From: Deltaproteobacteria bacterium
GTDB taxonomy: Bacteria > Myxococcota > Kuafuiibacteriia > Kuafuiibacteriales > Kuafuiibacteriaceae
Reading direction: 5' to 3'
Assembly (NCBI GenBank): GCA_016703535.1
Contig: JADJBV010000002.1
Span: forward strand, 1,674,001 to 1,738,000
Length of the DNA: 64,000 nt
The notes below the pieces were generated by a model. That model was not told the DNA's origin and did no database searches. It saw only the letters and a program-made list of their open reading frames with translations. Below, one piece after another: positions 1-8,765 of the stretch (position 1 is the first letter of the stretch; each line of letters opens with the position of its first letter). The position numbers and the translations under genes are program-made.

Positions 1-368
1 TCGCTTCGATCTACGGATCGGTGGGCCTGGCGGAAGGCAGCTTGGGCATGAGCATGCAGTTGTGTGTCACCGGTCGCCGGGTGGTGCTGACCCCCCGGGC
101 CACACCGATGGATCTCAACCCGGGCGGCCCGATCCGAGTAAAAGACGGCGATCGGCTGGTCGAGGTCCAACACCGGATCTTGGGCGCGGCCTTGGGCCAC
201 GGCGTTTTCCTCGGCCCCGACGTGTTTTTGGCGCCCGGCCGGGCCATCCCCAACGGCACGATCGTGGGCCCTCATCCGGGCCGTGTATTGAGTATCGTGC
301 CGAGCGATCGGGCTGGTCGTTATTCAGTGATCCAGGGCGGGACCTTGGTGGACCCGCCCAGCGGCTGA
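1..368 (+). CDS. C-terminal fragment of a protein with a possible left-handed beta-helix
   Basis: The 5' end lies outside the window; the reading frame enters at base 3 and runs about 121 codons to a TGA at 366-368. The fragment is rich in Gly, Pro and Val. Short hydrophobic triplets alternate with turns (GVFLGP, DVFLAPG, GTIVGP), which resembles the hexapeptide coils of left-handed beta-helix proteins such as sugar-phosphate nucleotidyltransferase or acyltransferase tails. No catalytic motif is visible, so no function is assigned. The gene ends four bases before the stop of the convergent gene to its right, so the two are nearly tail to tail. Confidence 0.55.
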   Translation, partial: ASIYGSVGLAEGSLGMSMQLCVTGRRVVLTPRATPMDLNPGGPIRVKDGDRLVEVQHRILGAALGHGVFLGPDVFLAPGRAIPNGTIVGPHPGRVLSIVPSDRAGRYSVIQGGTLVDPPSG

Positions 369-372
369 GGGT

Positions 373-1044
373 TCACTGGCACTGGGAGTACTCTTTGCCG
401 TCGGCGGTCACGATCGGATAACCGTTGGAGTTTTTGGTTACCGTCGTCGCCACCGGCGTCAGCTCCGGAGTTTCGGGCGGCGCGCTCATCAGGAGTTGAC
501 CGCCCTTCACCGCCCAACGTCCGGCCCCCCCGCTCGAGTTTTGGCCGTAGAGGCTGCCGTTTTGCCCGGACCATTGGGTCTCTCGGTTGGCGCCGACCGA
601 CCAAGTGCCATCCGGCAAAAACAACACTCGGGAGGTCCGGGTGGTCCCGTTCGAATAGGAGAAGGAACACCACGGCGAAGACACCAGGAGTTGGGCCAGG
701 GGCTCCTGGGATGGGGACGGGTTGGGGGATGTGGGGGGGCTCGAGGGCTTTGGGGAGGCGTCGGCCTTGCCGAGCCGCTCCAAGGTGAGGGCGGTGCCTT
801 CGAGATCGAGGGTCAAGCGATCGCCCTCCAAGCGATAGGCGACCTGCTCCGACTCTTCGCCGTCCGAGAGGACCAACTTGCCGCTCACGACCGACCAACG
901 CATCGGTTCGCCGTCCATGGTCCCTTGCCCCTTGGCGCTCAGGACCAAAAACGGCTGACCCCCCAAGCCCCACTGGCCGATCAGCCGGGCCTCGTCGGTC
1001 GGCGCGGCGAGGAGCAGGGCGGTACACCACCACAGGGAACCCAT
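373..1044 (-). CDS. secreted hypothetical beta-rich protein
   Basis: The predicted protein has 223 residues. I chose the ATG at 1044 because it is followed by a short hydrophobic stretch (WWCTALLLAAP) that looks like a signal peptide; the frame stays open to 1236, but that extension would overlap the kinase start. The mature part has two beta-rich modules, about residues 20-85 and 115-220, separated by a Ser/Pro linker (SPPTSPNPSPS). The modules alternate Gly/Trp turns with strands, reminiscent of lipocalin-like or DUF5640-type folds. I do not recognise a specific family. It is divergent from the kinase, with 184 bases between the start codons. Confidence 0.65.
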   Translation of the reverse strand: MGSLWWCTALLLAAPTDEARLIGQWGLGGQPFLVLSAKGQGTMDGEPMRWSVVSGKLVLSDGEESEQVAYRLEGDRLTLDLEGTALTLERLGKADASPKPSSPPTSPNPSPSQEPLAQLLVSSPWCSFSYSNGTTRTSRVLFLPDGTWSVGANRETQWSGQNGSLYGQNSSGGAGRWAVKGGQLLMSAPPETPELTPVATTVTKNSNGYPIVTADGKEYSQCQ

Positions 1045-1228
1045 GTTCCTGGTTAACGCCGAGCCCGGCGTGGGGGCAAGGTAAGGACCCTGTCGCCAAA
1101 AAACGACTTCGCTTCCGCAACTACCTCCTTGGTCTTTTGGTTGGAGAGGACACGTGGTGGCCGCGGTCGCTTCGTTTCGCCCGATCGGGTGCCGTGGTAG
1201 GTACCAGGAGGAAGACGCGACCGAGATC

Positions 1229-2812
1229 ATGGCCACTTGCCCCCAGTGCCAATCGACCTATTCCGAGGATCAGGCCCACTGTCCCAAGGACGGGTCCACC
1301 CTGATCCCCGGGGTGATCACCCTCGACCCTGACCTGGCCCGAGGCAGCAAGGTTGGCGAATACGTGATCGAACACAAGATCGGCGCCGGCACCTTCGGCG
1401 ACGTCTACCAAGGGGTTCAGCCGCTGATCGGCAAGTTGGTGGCGGTGAAGGTCCTCAGCCGCAAATATTCGGCCGACCCGATGGTGGTCTCCCGCTTTAT
1501 CGCCGAGGCCCGGGCGGTCAACCAGATCCGCCATCAGAACATCATCGACATCTTCTCCTTCGGCCAACTCCCAGATGGCCGCCACTACCACGTGATGGAG
1601 CTGCTCGACGGTGAGCCCCTCAACACCTACGTGGCCTCTCGAGGTGGGCGCCTCGAGGTGCCCGAACTCCTCGGGATCTTGCGCGGCTTGGGCCGAGCCT
1701 TGGACGCGGCCCACGCCGCCGGCATCGCCCATCGGGATCTCAAGCCGGCCAACGTCTTTTTGGCCAAAGATCGGGACGGGACCTGGTTCCCCAAGTTGCT
1801 CGACTTCGGCATCGCCAAGTTGATGACCGACGATCTGCCGCGCCAACACCAGACCGCCACGGGCGCGGCGGTGGGTACGCCCGACTACATGTCGCCCGAA
1901 CAATGCCAGGGGCCGGACGTCGATCACCGCACCGACATCTACGCCTTTGGGGTGGTCAGCTTTCAGCTCCTCACCGGCCGACTGCCCTTCCGGGGCAACA
2001 ACGTAGTCGAGCTGCTGATGAAGCACTTGTCCGAACGGCCCCCCCGGCCCTCGGAGATCCAACCCGAGTTGTCGCCTCACTTCGACGCTCCGCTTTTGGC
2101 GATGTTGGAGAAGGATCCCGAACGGCGCCCGTCCAGCCTACAAGCGGCGGTGCGCAGCTTGGAGGAGGCGGCCCGAGCCGCGGGCTTTGAGGTGACCTTG
2201 TCCCAAACCGGAGATCCGGTGGTGCGTTCGGGCAACTTCCCCAGCACCCGACCGTTCTCCGGGTCTCAACCGGTCCTGGCCGCCGCGACCCTGGCCCCGG
2301 CGCTTGATGGTCCGGCTTTGGCCAAGCCGAAGAACACCACCCCGGTCTTGATCGGCGCGGTGGTGGTTTTGGCCCTGACGGTCACCGCGGGGATGCGCTT
2401 TTTTCCCCGGAGTGCGCCGGTCGCCGAGGTCACGGCCTTGGCCGTCCCGAAACCGGTGCCCGCTCGCCAGGAACCGGAAGAGATCGACTCACCGCCACCG
2501 CCGACCCCGGCCAAGGTGCAGGTCCACTTCAACGGTCGCCCTCGAGGCGCGGAGGTGGTGGACAACAATGGTGTCGTCTTGGGCCGGCTGCCGCTGCGGC
2601 TGGAGTTGGTGGCCGGCACGCCGGTGGTCTTGCGCTTCCGCGCCCCTGGCTTCGCCGAGGTCGAACGCCCCTTGGTTCCCGTCGCCAGCGGCACCATCGC
2701 CGTCGAGCTCAGGAAGATCGGGGTCATCGGCCGCGGCAAGGGACGCCTCAAGAAGGAAGGCGCTCGTCCCGGCCGAGACGATCTGGAGGTCCCGGCTTGG
2801 GAGTCGCCGTGA
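1229..2812 (+). CDS. Ser/Thr protein kinase with zinc ribbon, TM helix and PEGA domain
   Basis: This 527-residue membrane-anchored eukaryotic-type kinase starts at the ATG at 1229, where a zinc ribbon begins (CPQC then CPKDG, residues 4-22). The kinase domain spans about 45-310 and has a glycine loop (GAGTFGDVY), the VAVKV lysine, the HRDLKPANV catalytic loop, DFGIAK, GTPDYMSPEQ and a DIYAFG helix, so it looks catalytically intact. One transmembrane helix lies near 372-392, followed by a Pro-rich segment and a PEGA domain at about 428-500. The topology suggests a cytoplasmic kinase with an outward PEGA region. The stop overlaps the start of the FG-GAP lipoprotein gene, and a PEGA/TPR gene follows, so the three probably form an envelope-signalling operon. 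Confidence 0.93.
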   Translation: MATCPQCQSTYSEDQAHCPKDGSTLIPGVITLDPDLARGSKVGEYVIEHKIGAGTFGDVYQGVQPLIGKLVAVKVLSRKYSADPMVVSRFIAEARAVNQIRHQNIIDIFSFGQLPDGRHYHVMELLDGEPLNTYVASRGGRLEVPELLGILRGLGRALDAAHAAGIAHRDLKPANVFLAKDRDGTWFPKLLDFGIAKLMTDDLPRQHQTATGAAVGTPDYMSPEQCQGPDVDHRTDIYAFGVVSFQLLTGRLPFRGNNVVELLMKHLSERPPRPSEIQPELSPHFDAPLLAMLEKDPERRPSSLQAAVRSLEEAARAAGFEVTLSQTGDPVVRSGNFPSTRPFSGSQPVLAAATLAPALDGPALAKPKNTTPVLIGAVVVLALTVTAGMRFFPRSAPVAEVTALAVPKPVPARQEPEEIDSPPPPTPAKVQVHFNGRPRGAEVVDNNGVVLGRLPLRLELVAGTPVVLRFRAPGFAEVERPLVPVASGTIAVELRKIGVIGRGKGRLKKEGARPGRDDLEVPAWESP

Positions 2813-5460
2813 GGTGGTTCAGCCCCGTGCTTTTGGCCCTGGCTTGTTCGCCGTTGCCCGAGTTGCCAGTCGAACAGTGCGGCAACGGCGTCATCGAGGC
2901 CAACGAGTCTTGTGATCTCTTCATCCCCCGGGCCCTGCGGGATCGACCGCTGCGGTGTGGTGCGGCCAACGAAGGCGCCTTGGCCTGTCGTTTGGTCTGC
3001 GATCCGGCACTAGCGGGCGCCGACTGTCCCTTGGGCTGGCAGTGTGGCCAAGACCAGATCTGCCGCCACGCCGACTGGAGCCTCGCCGCCCGGGTCAGCG
3101 AAACGCCGCTCGGCGCCACCACCATCGGCGTCGCCGACTTCGACGGCGACGGTTGGCTCGATGTCCACGGCGGTGACGGCGACACCTTGGAGGTCGTCTA
3201 CGGCGACGGCTCGTTGTCCTTCGTAGCGGGCCAACCACAGCGGACCGCCCTGCGACGAGGACCTGCCGCCGCGGGTGATCTCAACGGCGATGGACGCGCC
3301 GATCTGGTGGTGCCGATCATCTCGGGCCTCGACGTGCTCTACGGTCAAGCGGCCCGGAGCCTCGCGCCCCAGCTCTATACGCGGCCGGTTTTGGGGGAAG
3401 AGCCGATCGACCTGCGGACCCTGCTCCCGGAGGTGGGGCCCCCGTGTTTTGGCAGTCGGCCCTTGTTCGTTGCGGTCGGCGCCAGCGACCAAGGCGGGAC
3501 GGTGGCCTTCGTCGCCTTCCCCGATGACCTGGTCGAGCCTGATGTTTTCCTCTTCGAGCAGCCGTTCCAATCCCTGGTCGAGTTGACCGGCGCCATCCCG
3601 CTCCGCGACCTCGACGGTGATCGCCGCAGCGAGATCTTGGTGGCCCTGCCGGGGGCCACCCGGGTGCTGGTGCCGAGCGTCCAGCTCCTCAACCCCAACC
3701 AGACCAGCTGCCGCGATGCTCGCTATCGCCTCGGAGATCCGGCGGTGATCCCGCTGGGCCCGGCCCGAGTGAACGGGCCCGCCCAGTTCGCCGACGTCGA
3801 CGGTGATCGCGAGCTCGACGTGTATTTGGCGACCGACGACGGCCCCCGGATCGCCTTTGGCCCTCGCCCCAACGTAGGCCTCGAGTGGTCGACGGTGCCG
3901 GACCTCCGTCAGCTCTCCTCCCTCGGTTGTCAGGCCCCGCTGCCGCAGGAGCCTCGCAGCTTGTTGACCTCGGCCCCGCTCGACGAGGAGCTGGGCGCCG
4001 ATCTGGTGTTGTCCGATGGCATCTACCTGAGCCGCCAAGGTCGCCGGGTGGTGGGCGGCTTCGAAGGCCAAGCCTGTTTGGCCTACCCCAGCCCCGGCCT
4101 TTGGTCGGAGGCGACCACCGGTGACTACGACGGCGACGGGCTGCTCGACGTGGCGGCCCTCGAGCCCAAGAGCAACGTGGTCTCGGTGTTGCTCAACGCC
4201 GGCGATGAACGCTTCAACGACTTCAACTTCACAGTATCGGGGCGGATCCGCCTCCTCCGCACCGGGGACTTCGACGGCGATGGCACCGACGACCTGGTCT
4301 TCGTGGAGGAAGACGCGGTCGGCTCAATCCTCCAAGTGATCTACGGGGGTCCGGCCCTGGGCATCACCCGGCCGGTCGATATGGGCCAACTGGCCGCCAT
4401 CCGCTCGGTCGAGCCGGGCCTTTTGGGGTTTGGCAGCGTGATCGAGACCGACGCCCGGACCGATCTGGCCTTGGGCGTCAGCAGCTCCAAGAACCCTTCC
4501 TTGGTGGACGCCTTGGCCTTGGTGCAAGGGATGGCCAGTCGGCGCATGTTCGCGCCGCTCTTCACCCAAACCCCGGATCAGAGCCGCCTCGACCCCGCGT
4601 CGGTGGCGATCGGGGCCTTCGCCGGTGAAGATCGGCGGGCCGACCTGGTCTTCGTCGGCAGCGGCGAAAGCGACGGCGGTCGGGCCTACGGGCTCTTTCG
4701 GGCGGCCGACGGCAACCTCCGGCCCGAAGATCTTAGGGTGGATGAGGCCAGCGGCCTCTGCGCGATCGACCCCGCCGAAGGCAACCGGAGTTGTTTGGTT
4801 TCGGTGGCCGGCCCGCTGGATCCCAACGCCGCCGGCGGCAGCTTGATCTCGGTGGAGGGCGACGTCGACTGCGAAGATCCGGTGACGCCCCAGATCTGCC
4901 TCTACACGCCCCTGTCCCCCGACGGAGGTCGGACCTGCGCCTTCCCCAGCCGTGTGCAGCGGGGCGCCGACTCCTTGGTGCCTCAGGCGGTCCGTCCGCT
5001 CCAGCTGGCCGACGTCGACCGGGACCAGGACCTCGACCTGATCATGCCCTTCGCGGGGCGGGGCAGCGCCGAGTCGCCCGGTGGAGTGGCGGTCATCTTG
5101 AGAGACCCACTCGGCAGCTGCGGTTACAGTGTGGCCCGTGCGGTTACAGTGCCGGTGGGGCGGGTGGTGCGGGCCGCCGCCGCCCTCAACGCCGACGCCG
5201 ATCCGGAGCTGGAGGTGGCCCTGTTGGTCGATCGTTCGGTGTACCTCAGCGACGGCTGGCCCGACGCTCCGGTGTTGTCCGAGACCCCGATCTTCAGCCA
5301 AGGGGGCCAGCAGCCGATCAGCTTGTTGGCGACCGATCTCGATCGAGATGGCGTGGAGGAGCTGTTGGTGGGCAGCGCCGAAGGTCTGGCGGTGTGGCAA
5401 CCGCGGCGCGAGGTGATCCCGAACCTCAAGGACGAAGTCGACGGAGGCGCTCGACCATGA
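2797..5460 (+). CDS. FG-GAP/VCBS repeat lipoprotein
   Basis: The 887-residue protein starts at TTG 2797, which has a GGAGG seven bases upstream. A GTG at 2809, forming GTGA with the kinase stop, is the alternative. The N-terminus is a lipoprotein signal ending LLALAC. Residues 28-90 are Cys-rich and begin with one truncated DUF4215-like unit (CGNGVIEANESCD). The rest is a beta-propeller-like array with at least eight calcium-loop motifs of the type DFDGDGWLD, DLNGDGRAD and DYDGDGLLD, typical of FG-GAP/VCBS repeats found in surface adhesion or integrity proteins. It is translationally coupled to the kinase upstream and the PEGA/TPR gene downstream. A ligand cannot be inferred. Confidence 0.9.
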   Translation: MGVAVRWFSPVLLALACSPLPELPVEQCGNGVIEANESCDLFIPRALRDRPLRCGAANEGALACRLVCDPALAGADCPLGWQCGQDQICRHADWSLAARVSETPLGATTIGVADFDGDGWLDVHGGDGDTLEVVYGDGSLSFVAGQPQRTALRRGPAAAGDLNGDGRADLVVPIISGLDVLYGQAARSLAPQLYTRPVLGEEPIDLRTLLPEVGPPCFGSRPLFVAVGASDQGGTVAFVAFPDDLVEPDVFLFEQPFQSLVELTGAIPLRDLDGDRRSEILVALPGATRVLVPSVQLLNPNQTSCRDARYRLGDPAVIPLGPARVNGPAQFADVDGDRELDVYLATDDGPRIAFGPRPNVGLEWSTVPDLRQLSSLGCQAPLPQEPRSLLTSAPLDEELGADLVLSDGIYLSRQGRRVVGGFEGQACLAYPSPGLWSEATTGDYDGDGLLDVAALEPKSNVVSVLLNAGDERFNDFNFTVSGRIRLLRTGDFDGDGTDDLVFVEEDAVGSILQVIYGGPALGITRPVDMGQLAAIRSVEPGLLGFGSVIETDARTDLALGVSSSKNPSLVDALALVQGMASRRMFAPLFTQTPDQSRLDPASVAIGAFAGEDRRADLVFVGSGESDGGRAYGLFRAADGNLRPEDLRVDEASGLCAIDPAEGNRSCLVSVAGPLDPNAAGGSLISVEGDVDCEDPVTPQICLYTPLSPDGGRTCAFPSRVQRGADSLVPQAVRPLQLADVDRDQDLDLIMPFAGRGSAESPGGVAVILRDPLGSCGYSVARAVTVPVGRVVRAAAALNADADPELEVALLVDRSVYLSDGWPDAPVLSETPIFSQGGQQPISLLATDLDRDGVEELLVGSAEGLAVWQPRREVIPNLKDEVDGGARP

Positions 5461-6626
5461 GAGCCGCTTTGGTCTTCAGCCTCTTGTTGTGGGCGGCCCC
5501 GGCCTCCGCGGACCCGACCACCGAAGCCCGCACCCTCTTCGACGCCGGTCAACAAGCCTACGGCGCTGGTTATTACCTGGAGGCCGCCCGGGCCTTTCAG
5601 CAGGCCTTGGAGTTGGTGCCCAACCCGGCCATCACCTTCTCCTTGGCCCAGTGTTTTCGGCTCCAGTACTTCGTCGATCGTCGCGGCGAACACCTGCAGC
5701 GGGCCGTCGAACTTTATCGGCGGTATCTGACCGAAGCCCCGAAGGGATCTCGCCGGGACGACTCGGTCTCCCACCTGTCGGCCCTTGAACCTCTGCTCGC
5801 GTCGGTGCGGCCCACCCCCCAAGGTGAAGGCCCCCGGGCCGAGACCCAGTTGATGGTCAGCTCTCGGACGCCCGGCGCCGTGGCCCGGATCGATGATGGC
5901 CCCAAAAGTGAGGTGCCGCTGATCAAGGAGGTCACCGCCGGTGAACACACGGTGGAGGTCGAAGCGCCGGGTCACGCCAGCGAAAAGGTGAAGGCGGTGG
6001 CGGTCCCGGGGCGTTTGGTGGTGGCCGAGGTGACCCTCAAGGAGCAGCCGGCCCGGATGACCGTCAGCGCCCCCGACGACTCGGAGGTCAACATCGATGG
6101 GCGCCCGATGGGGATCACGCCTTTGCTTCGCCCCCTGGAGTTGCCGCCTGGGCGCCACTACGTGGTGGTGAGCCAAGTCGGGCGTGAACCTTACTCTCGA
6201 GAGCTGGAGCTTGGTCGAGGGGAGGCCGTCTCTTTGGTGGCCAACCTGGAGACCACCACCCAACGGAGCGTCTCTTACGCCTTTTTGGGCACCGGCGGGG
6301 CCTTGTTGCTCGGCTCCGGGGCCCTGTTTTTGGCGGGTCTGGCGGTGGAAGGCCGGGCCCGAGAGTTGATCCGACAACGGGACAACGAACAGGACAACCT
6401 GACCATCGCCGAACGAGACGAATACGTGGAGCTTCGGGACGGACGTTCTCAACTCTACGCGGTGTCCACCGGCACCTTGATCGGCGGCGCGGTGATCTTC
6501 GGGATCGGCGGCCTCCTGTATTTCCTCGACAACCCGAAGGCCACGCCGGTGTCCGGGGGATCGGGCCTGGTGCCGATGATCGATGGCCAAGGCCAGGTTG
6601 GCCTCGGATACCAGGGCGGCTTTTAG
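5457..6626 (+). CDS. TPR/PEGA periplasmic protein with C-terminal TM segments
   Basis: The 389-residue product starts at ATG 5457, which overlaps the previous stop as ATGA. A signal peptide (residues 1-18, ending PASA) precedes TPR-like helices at about 22-100, then two PEGA-type beta domains at about 120-200 and 200-265. The PEGA character shows in phrases such as NIDGRPMGITPL. Hydrophobic helices lie near residues 277-300 and 335-355. PEGA domains are surface or periplasmic modules often paired with Ser/Thr kinases in Myxococcota, which fits this position as last gene of the kinase operon. Its stop overlaps by four bases the stop of the convergent YkgJ-type gene. Confidence 0.85.
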   Translation: MRAALVFSLLLWAAPASADPTTEARTLFDAGQQAYGAGYYLEAARAFQQALELVPNPAITFSLAQCFRLQYFVDRRGEHLQRAVELYRRYLTEAPKGSRRDDSVSHLSALEPLLASVRPTPQGEGPRAETQLMVSSRTPGAVARIDDGPKSEVPLIKEVTAGEHTVEVEAPGHASEKVKAVAVPGRLVVAEVTLKEQPARMTVSAPDDSEVNIDGRPMGITPLLRPLELPPGRHYVVVSQVGREPYSRELELGRGEAVSLVANLETTTQRSVSYAFLGTGGALLLGSGALFLAGLAVEGRARELIRQRDNEQDNLTIAERDEYVELRDGRSQLYAVSTGTLIGGAVIFGIGGLLYFLDNPKATPVSGGSGLVPMIDGQGQVGLGYQGGF

Positions 6627-7378
6627 CCCAAGATCGGCAGCGACGCGGGCGGCTCGAAGGGATCGGCGTCCGGCGCGGTCAAGAAGGCCCCCAACCCCAA
6701 GCGATGCAGCTCGGGCAGCGCGTGGTGCAACAAGACGGCGTCCTTGATCCGTTCGTTGTAGGCCGAAAGGGCCGCCCTAAAAAGTTGCTCACCGCGGGCC
6801 CGATGTTCGGGGGCCTGCTGCTGAAACTCACAACGTTGGCCCCACTCCACGGTCCGTCGCACCGCCGACAGTGAATACGGAAAACGTTCACAGGAGGTCG
6901 GCCATCGCGGGTGAATGGTGCAGCGCCGATCCGGGCCCAAGGCCGCGCAGGCCCGCCGGCTCCCGACCTGCCGCATCACCGGCAGGGCCCGAAACAGCGT
7001 CGATTCGGCCAGGGTCGCCAGGTGAGGCCGCAGCTCCACCATCTCCGGAGGGAACTTGGGTTTTTTCACTTGGATTAGATCGGTGCGGCCCAGATCGATC
7101 AAGGAGGCCACGTCCACCAAACGCAGCGAGACCAAGTTCTCCAGGCCGACACAACAGGAGTTGGTGCAACGTTCGCAGTCCGGGATCGTCCCGGCGGGGA
7201 TCTTTTGAGCGATCTCCCAGGGCGACAGCAGCTCCAGATCGAACTGGGCCCTCAACCTCAACTCGGCCACCAAACTGGGTGAACAGAGGCGTCGCCAAGC
7301 CCTTCGATGCCGATCCCAGAGGGACAAGAGGCCTGCCTCGACCGGACCCGGGGGAGGGCGCTCTTGGCCGGAATCCAC
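6623..7378 (-). CDS. YkgJ-type Cys-cluster (zinc/iron-chelating) protein
   Basis: This is a 251-residue cytoplasmic-looking protein. Two cysteine clusters define it: CERCTNSCC near the middle, and an ACAALGPDRRCTIHPRWPTSC stretch followed by FPYS. This spacing matches the YkgJ / Fe-S-cluster or Zn-binding family. The start is uncertain. I chose GTG 7378, with a GGAGGGG about 25 bases upstream; a downstream GTG before AELRLR is possible, and the frame also stays open further upstream. It is divergent from TolC, whose start lies only 43 bases away. Family members are poorly characterised, so no substrate is assigned. Confidence 0.78.
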   Translation of the reverse strand: MDSGQERPPPGPVEAGLLSLWDRHRRAWRRLCSPSLVAELRLRAQFDLELLSPWEIAQKIPAGTIPDCERCTNSCCVGLENLVSLRLVDVASLIDLGRTDLIQVKKPKFPPEMVELRPHLATLAESTLFRALPVMRQVGSRRACAALGPDRRCTIHPRWPTSCERFPYSLSAVRRTVEWGQRCEFQQQAPEHRARGEQLFRAALSAYNERIKDAVLLHHALPELHRLGLGAFLTAPDADPFEPPASLPILG

Positions 7379-7421
7379 CGGCTCATCTTGATCCGAGTCG
7401 CCCCTCCAGGGAAGTTGGGGT

Positions 7422-8765
7422 GTGTTCCTTCCGGCCCTGTTCCTTGGCCTGGCGGCGGCGCCCCTGACCCTCGAGGAGGCGATCCAAATTGCCCAGTCCC
7501 AAGATCGGGAGGTGGTCAAGGCCAAGGCCGATCTCTTGTTGATCGACGTGGAGCGGGCCCGGGCCTTGGCCAACGTCCTGCCGCGGGTGGATCTCACCGT
7601 CCAAACCTTGGGCAACTGGGCGGTCGAGCCGCTGATCGAACAGCGGGTGCCGTTGAACAATAAGGACGTCAACGGCTACAACGAGATCCAAGTCACCAAC
7701 AACTACCTGGATCCGCTCTTTCGCAACACCCTGACGGCCCGCCAGCTGATCTGGGATGGCGGTCGATGGTGGGCGGTCCTCTCCCGAGTCGACGACCTCG
7801 AGGCCCAACGGCAAGCTGCCTTGCGTTTGGTGCAGAACAACTTGCGCCTCCAGGTGGTGCGGGCCTTCTTCGATCACGAATCGGCCAAACGAGGGGTCGA
7901 GGCCTTCGAGGAGCGGGTTGCGGCGAGCACCACTCAAGCCGAACGGGCCCGGGAGTTGATCAAGAGTGGGCAAGGCAGCGCCCAAGACGCGGCCAACGCC
8001 GAACGCAACTTGGCCGAAGATCGCCTGACCTTGGCCCGCCGCGTCTTCACCCAACGTCGGGCGGCCCGGACCTTCAACTTGGCCTTGGCCCGGCCCGCCG
8101 ACACACCCTTCGAGTTGATCTTGCCGGCCAGCATCAACACCGCCACCACCACGGCGCCGCTCCAGATCCCGGGGAAGGCCGTCGCCGAGGCCGCCGCCCA
8201 AGAACACCGGCCCGAGTTGGCCTTGTCCCGGGCCCAGCTCCAATTCCTCGATAAAAACCGGACCATCGTGGCCTCCGACTATTTCCCCAACGTTTCGGTT
8301 GGCGGCACCTACACCCGCTTCAGTCGCCGCCCCGATCGGGCCTACGCCGATCCCACGGACAACTTCTACGCCGGCCTTGATCTGACGGTCCGCTGGAACT
8401 TGTTTCGGGGTTTGGGGACCAACGCCGACGTCGACGAGGTCGAGCTCCAGATCCTGAAGGCTGAGGCCGACTACCAAGAGCGGGAGCGGGTGGTCCTCTC
8501 CGAGGTTCAAGATCGGCTCGAGAACCTGGCGTTGCAGCTCCAGTCTTTCGAGTTGGCCCAGTCCTCCCTGCGCACCGCCTTGGACGCGATCCGTTTGGTC
8601 CGAGCCTTGTTCGGCCAAGGCAAAAACACCGCGGTCGAGCTCCGGGCCGCCGAAAACGCGTACCTTCGGGCTCAGCTCAGCGTCATCCAGACCCGCTTCG
8701 ATCTCGAGGTGGCCCGGGAGTCGCTGCGGCAGTCGGTGGGCATCGATCTGTTGGAGGCTCCGTGA
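7422..8765 (+). CDS. TolC-family outer membrane efflux protein
   Basis: The 447-residue protein starts at GTG 7422, with AGGGAAG at a suitable distance upstream. A short signal peptide (FLPALFLGLAAAP) is followed directly by LTLEEAIQIAQ, the usual opening of TolC-type proteins. Two long coiled-coil-rich halves follow, with paired beta segments at about 285-300 (YFPNVSVGGTYTRF) and the repeated helical TolC pattern, ending in RESLRQSVGIDLL. Such proteins form trimeric outer-membrane ducts for tripartite pumps or type I secretion. No inner-membrane pump or adaptor is next to it. The stop overlaps the GTG of the TIGR03790-type gene, implying coupling. Confidence 0.92.
   Translation: MFLPALFLGLAAAPLTLEEAIQIAQSQDREVVKAKADLLLIDVERARALANVLPRVDLTVQTLGNWAVEPLIEQRVPLNNKDVNGYNEIQVTNNYLDPLFRNTLTARQLIWDGGRWWAVLSRVDDLEAQRQAALRLVQNNLRLQVVRAFFDHESAKRGVEAFEERVAASTTQAERARELIKSGQGSAQDAANAERNLAEDRLTLARRVFTQRRAARTFNLALARPADTPFELILPASINTATTTAPLQIPGKAVAEAAAQEHRPELALSRAQLQFLDKNRTIVASDYFPNVSVGGTYTRFSRRPDRAYADPTDNFYAGLDLTVRWNLFRGLGTNADVDEVELQILKAEADYQERERVVLSEVQDRLENLALQLQSFELAQSSLRTALDAIRLVRALFGQGKNTAVELRAAENAYLRAQLSVIQTRFDLEVARESLRQSVGIDLLEAP

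Noticed and set aside
4791..5456. upstream extension of the PEGA/TPR frame
   Set aside because: It lies wholly inside the FG-GAP gene in another frame; a signal peptide begins at 5457.
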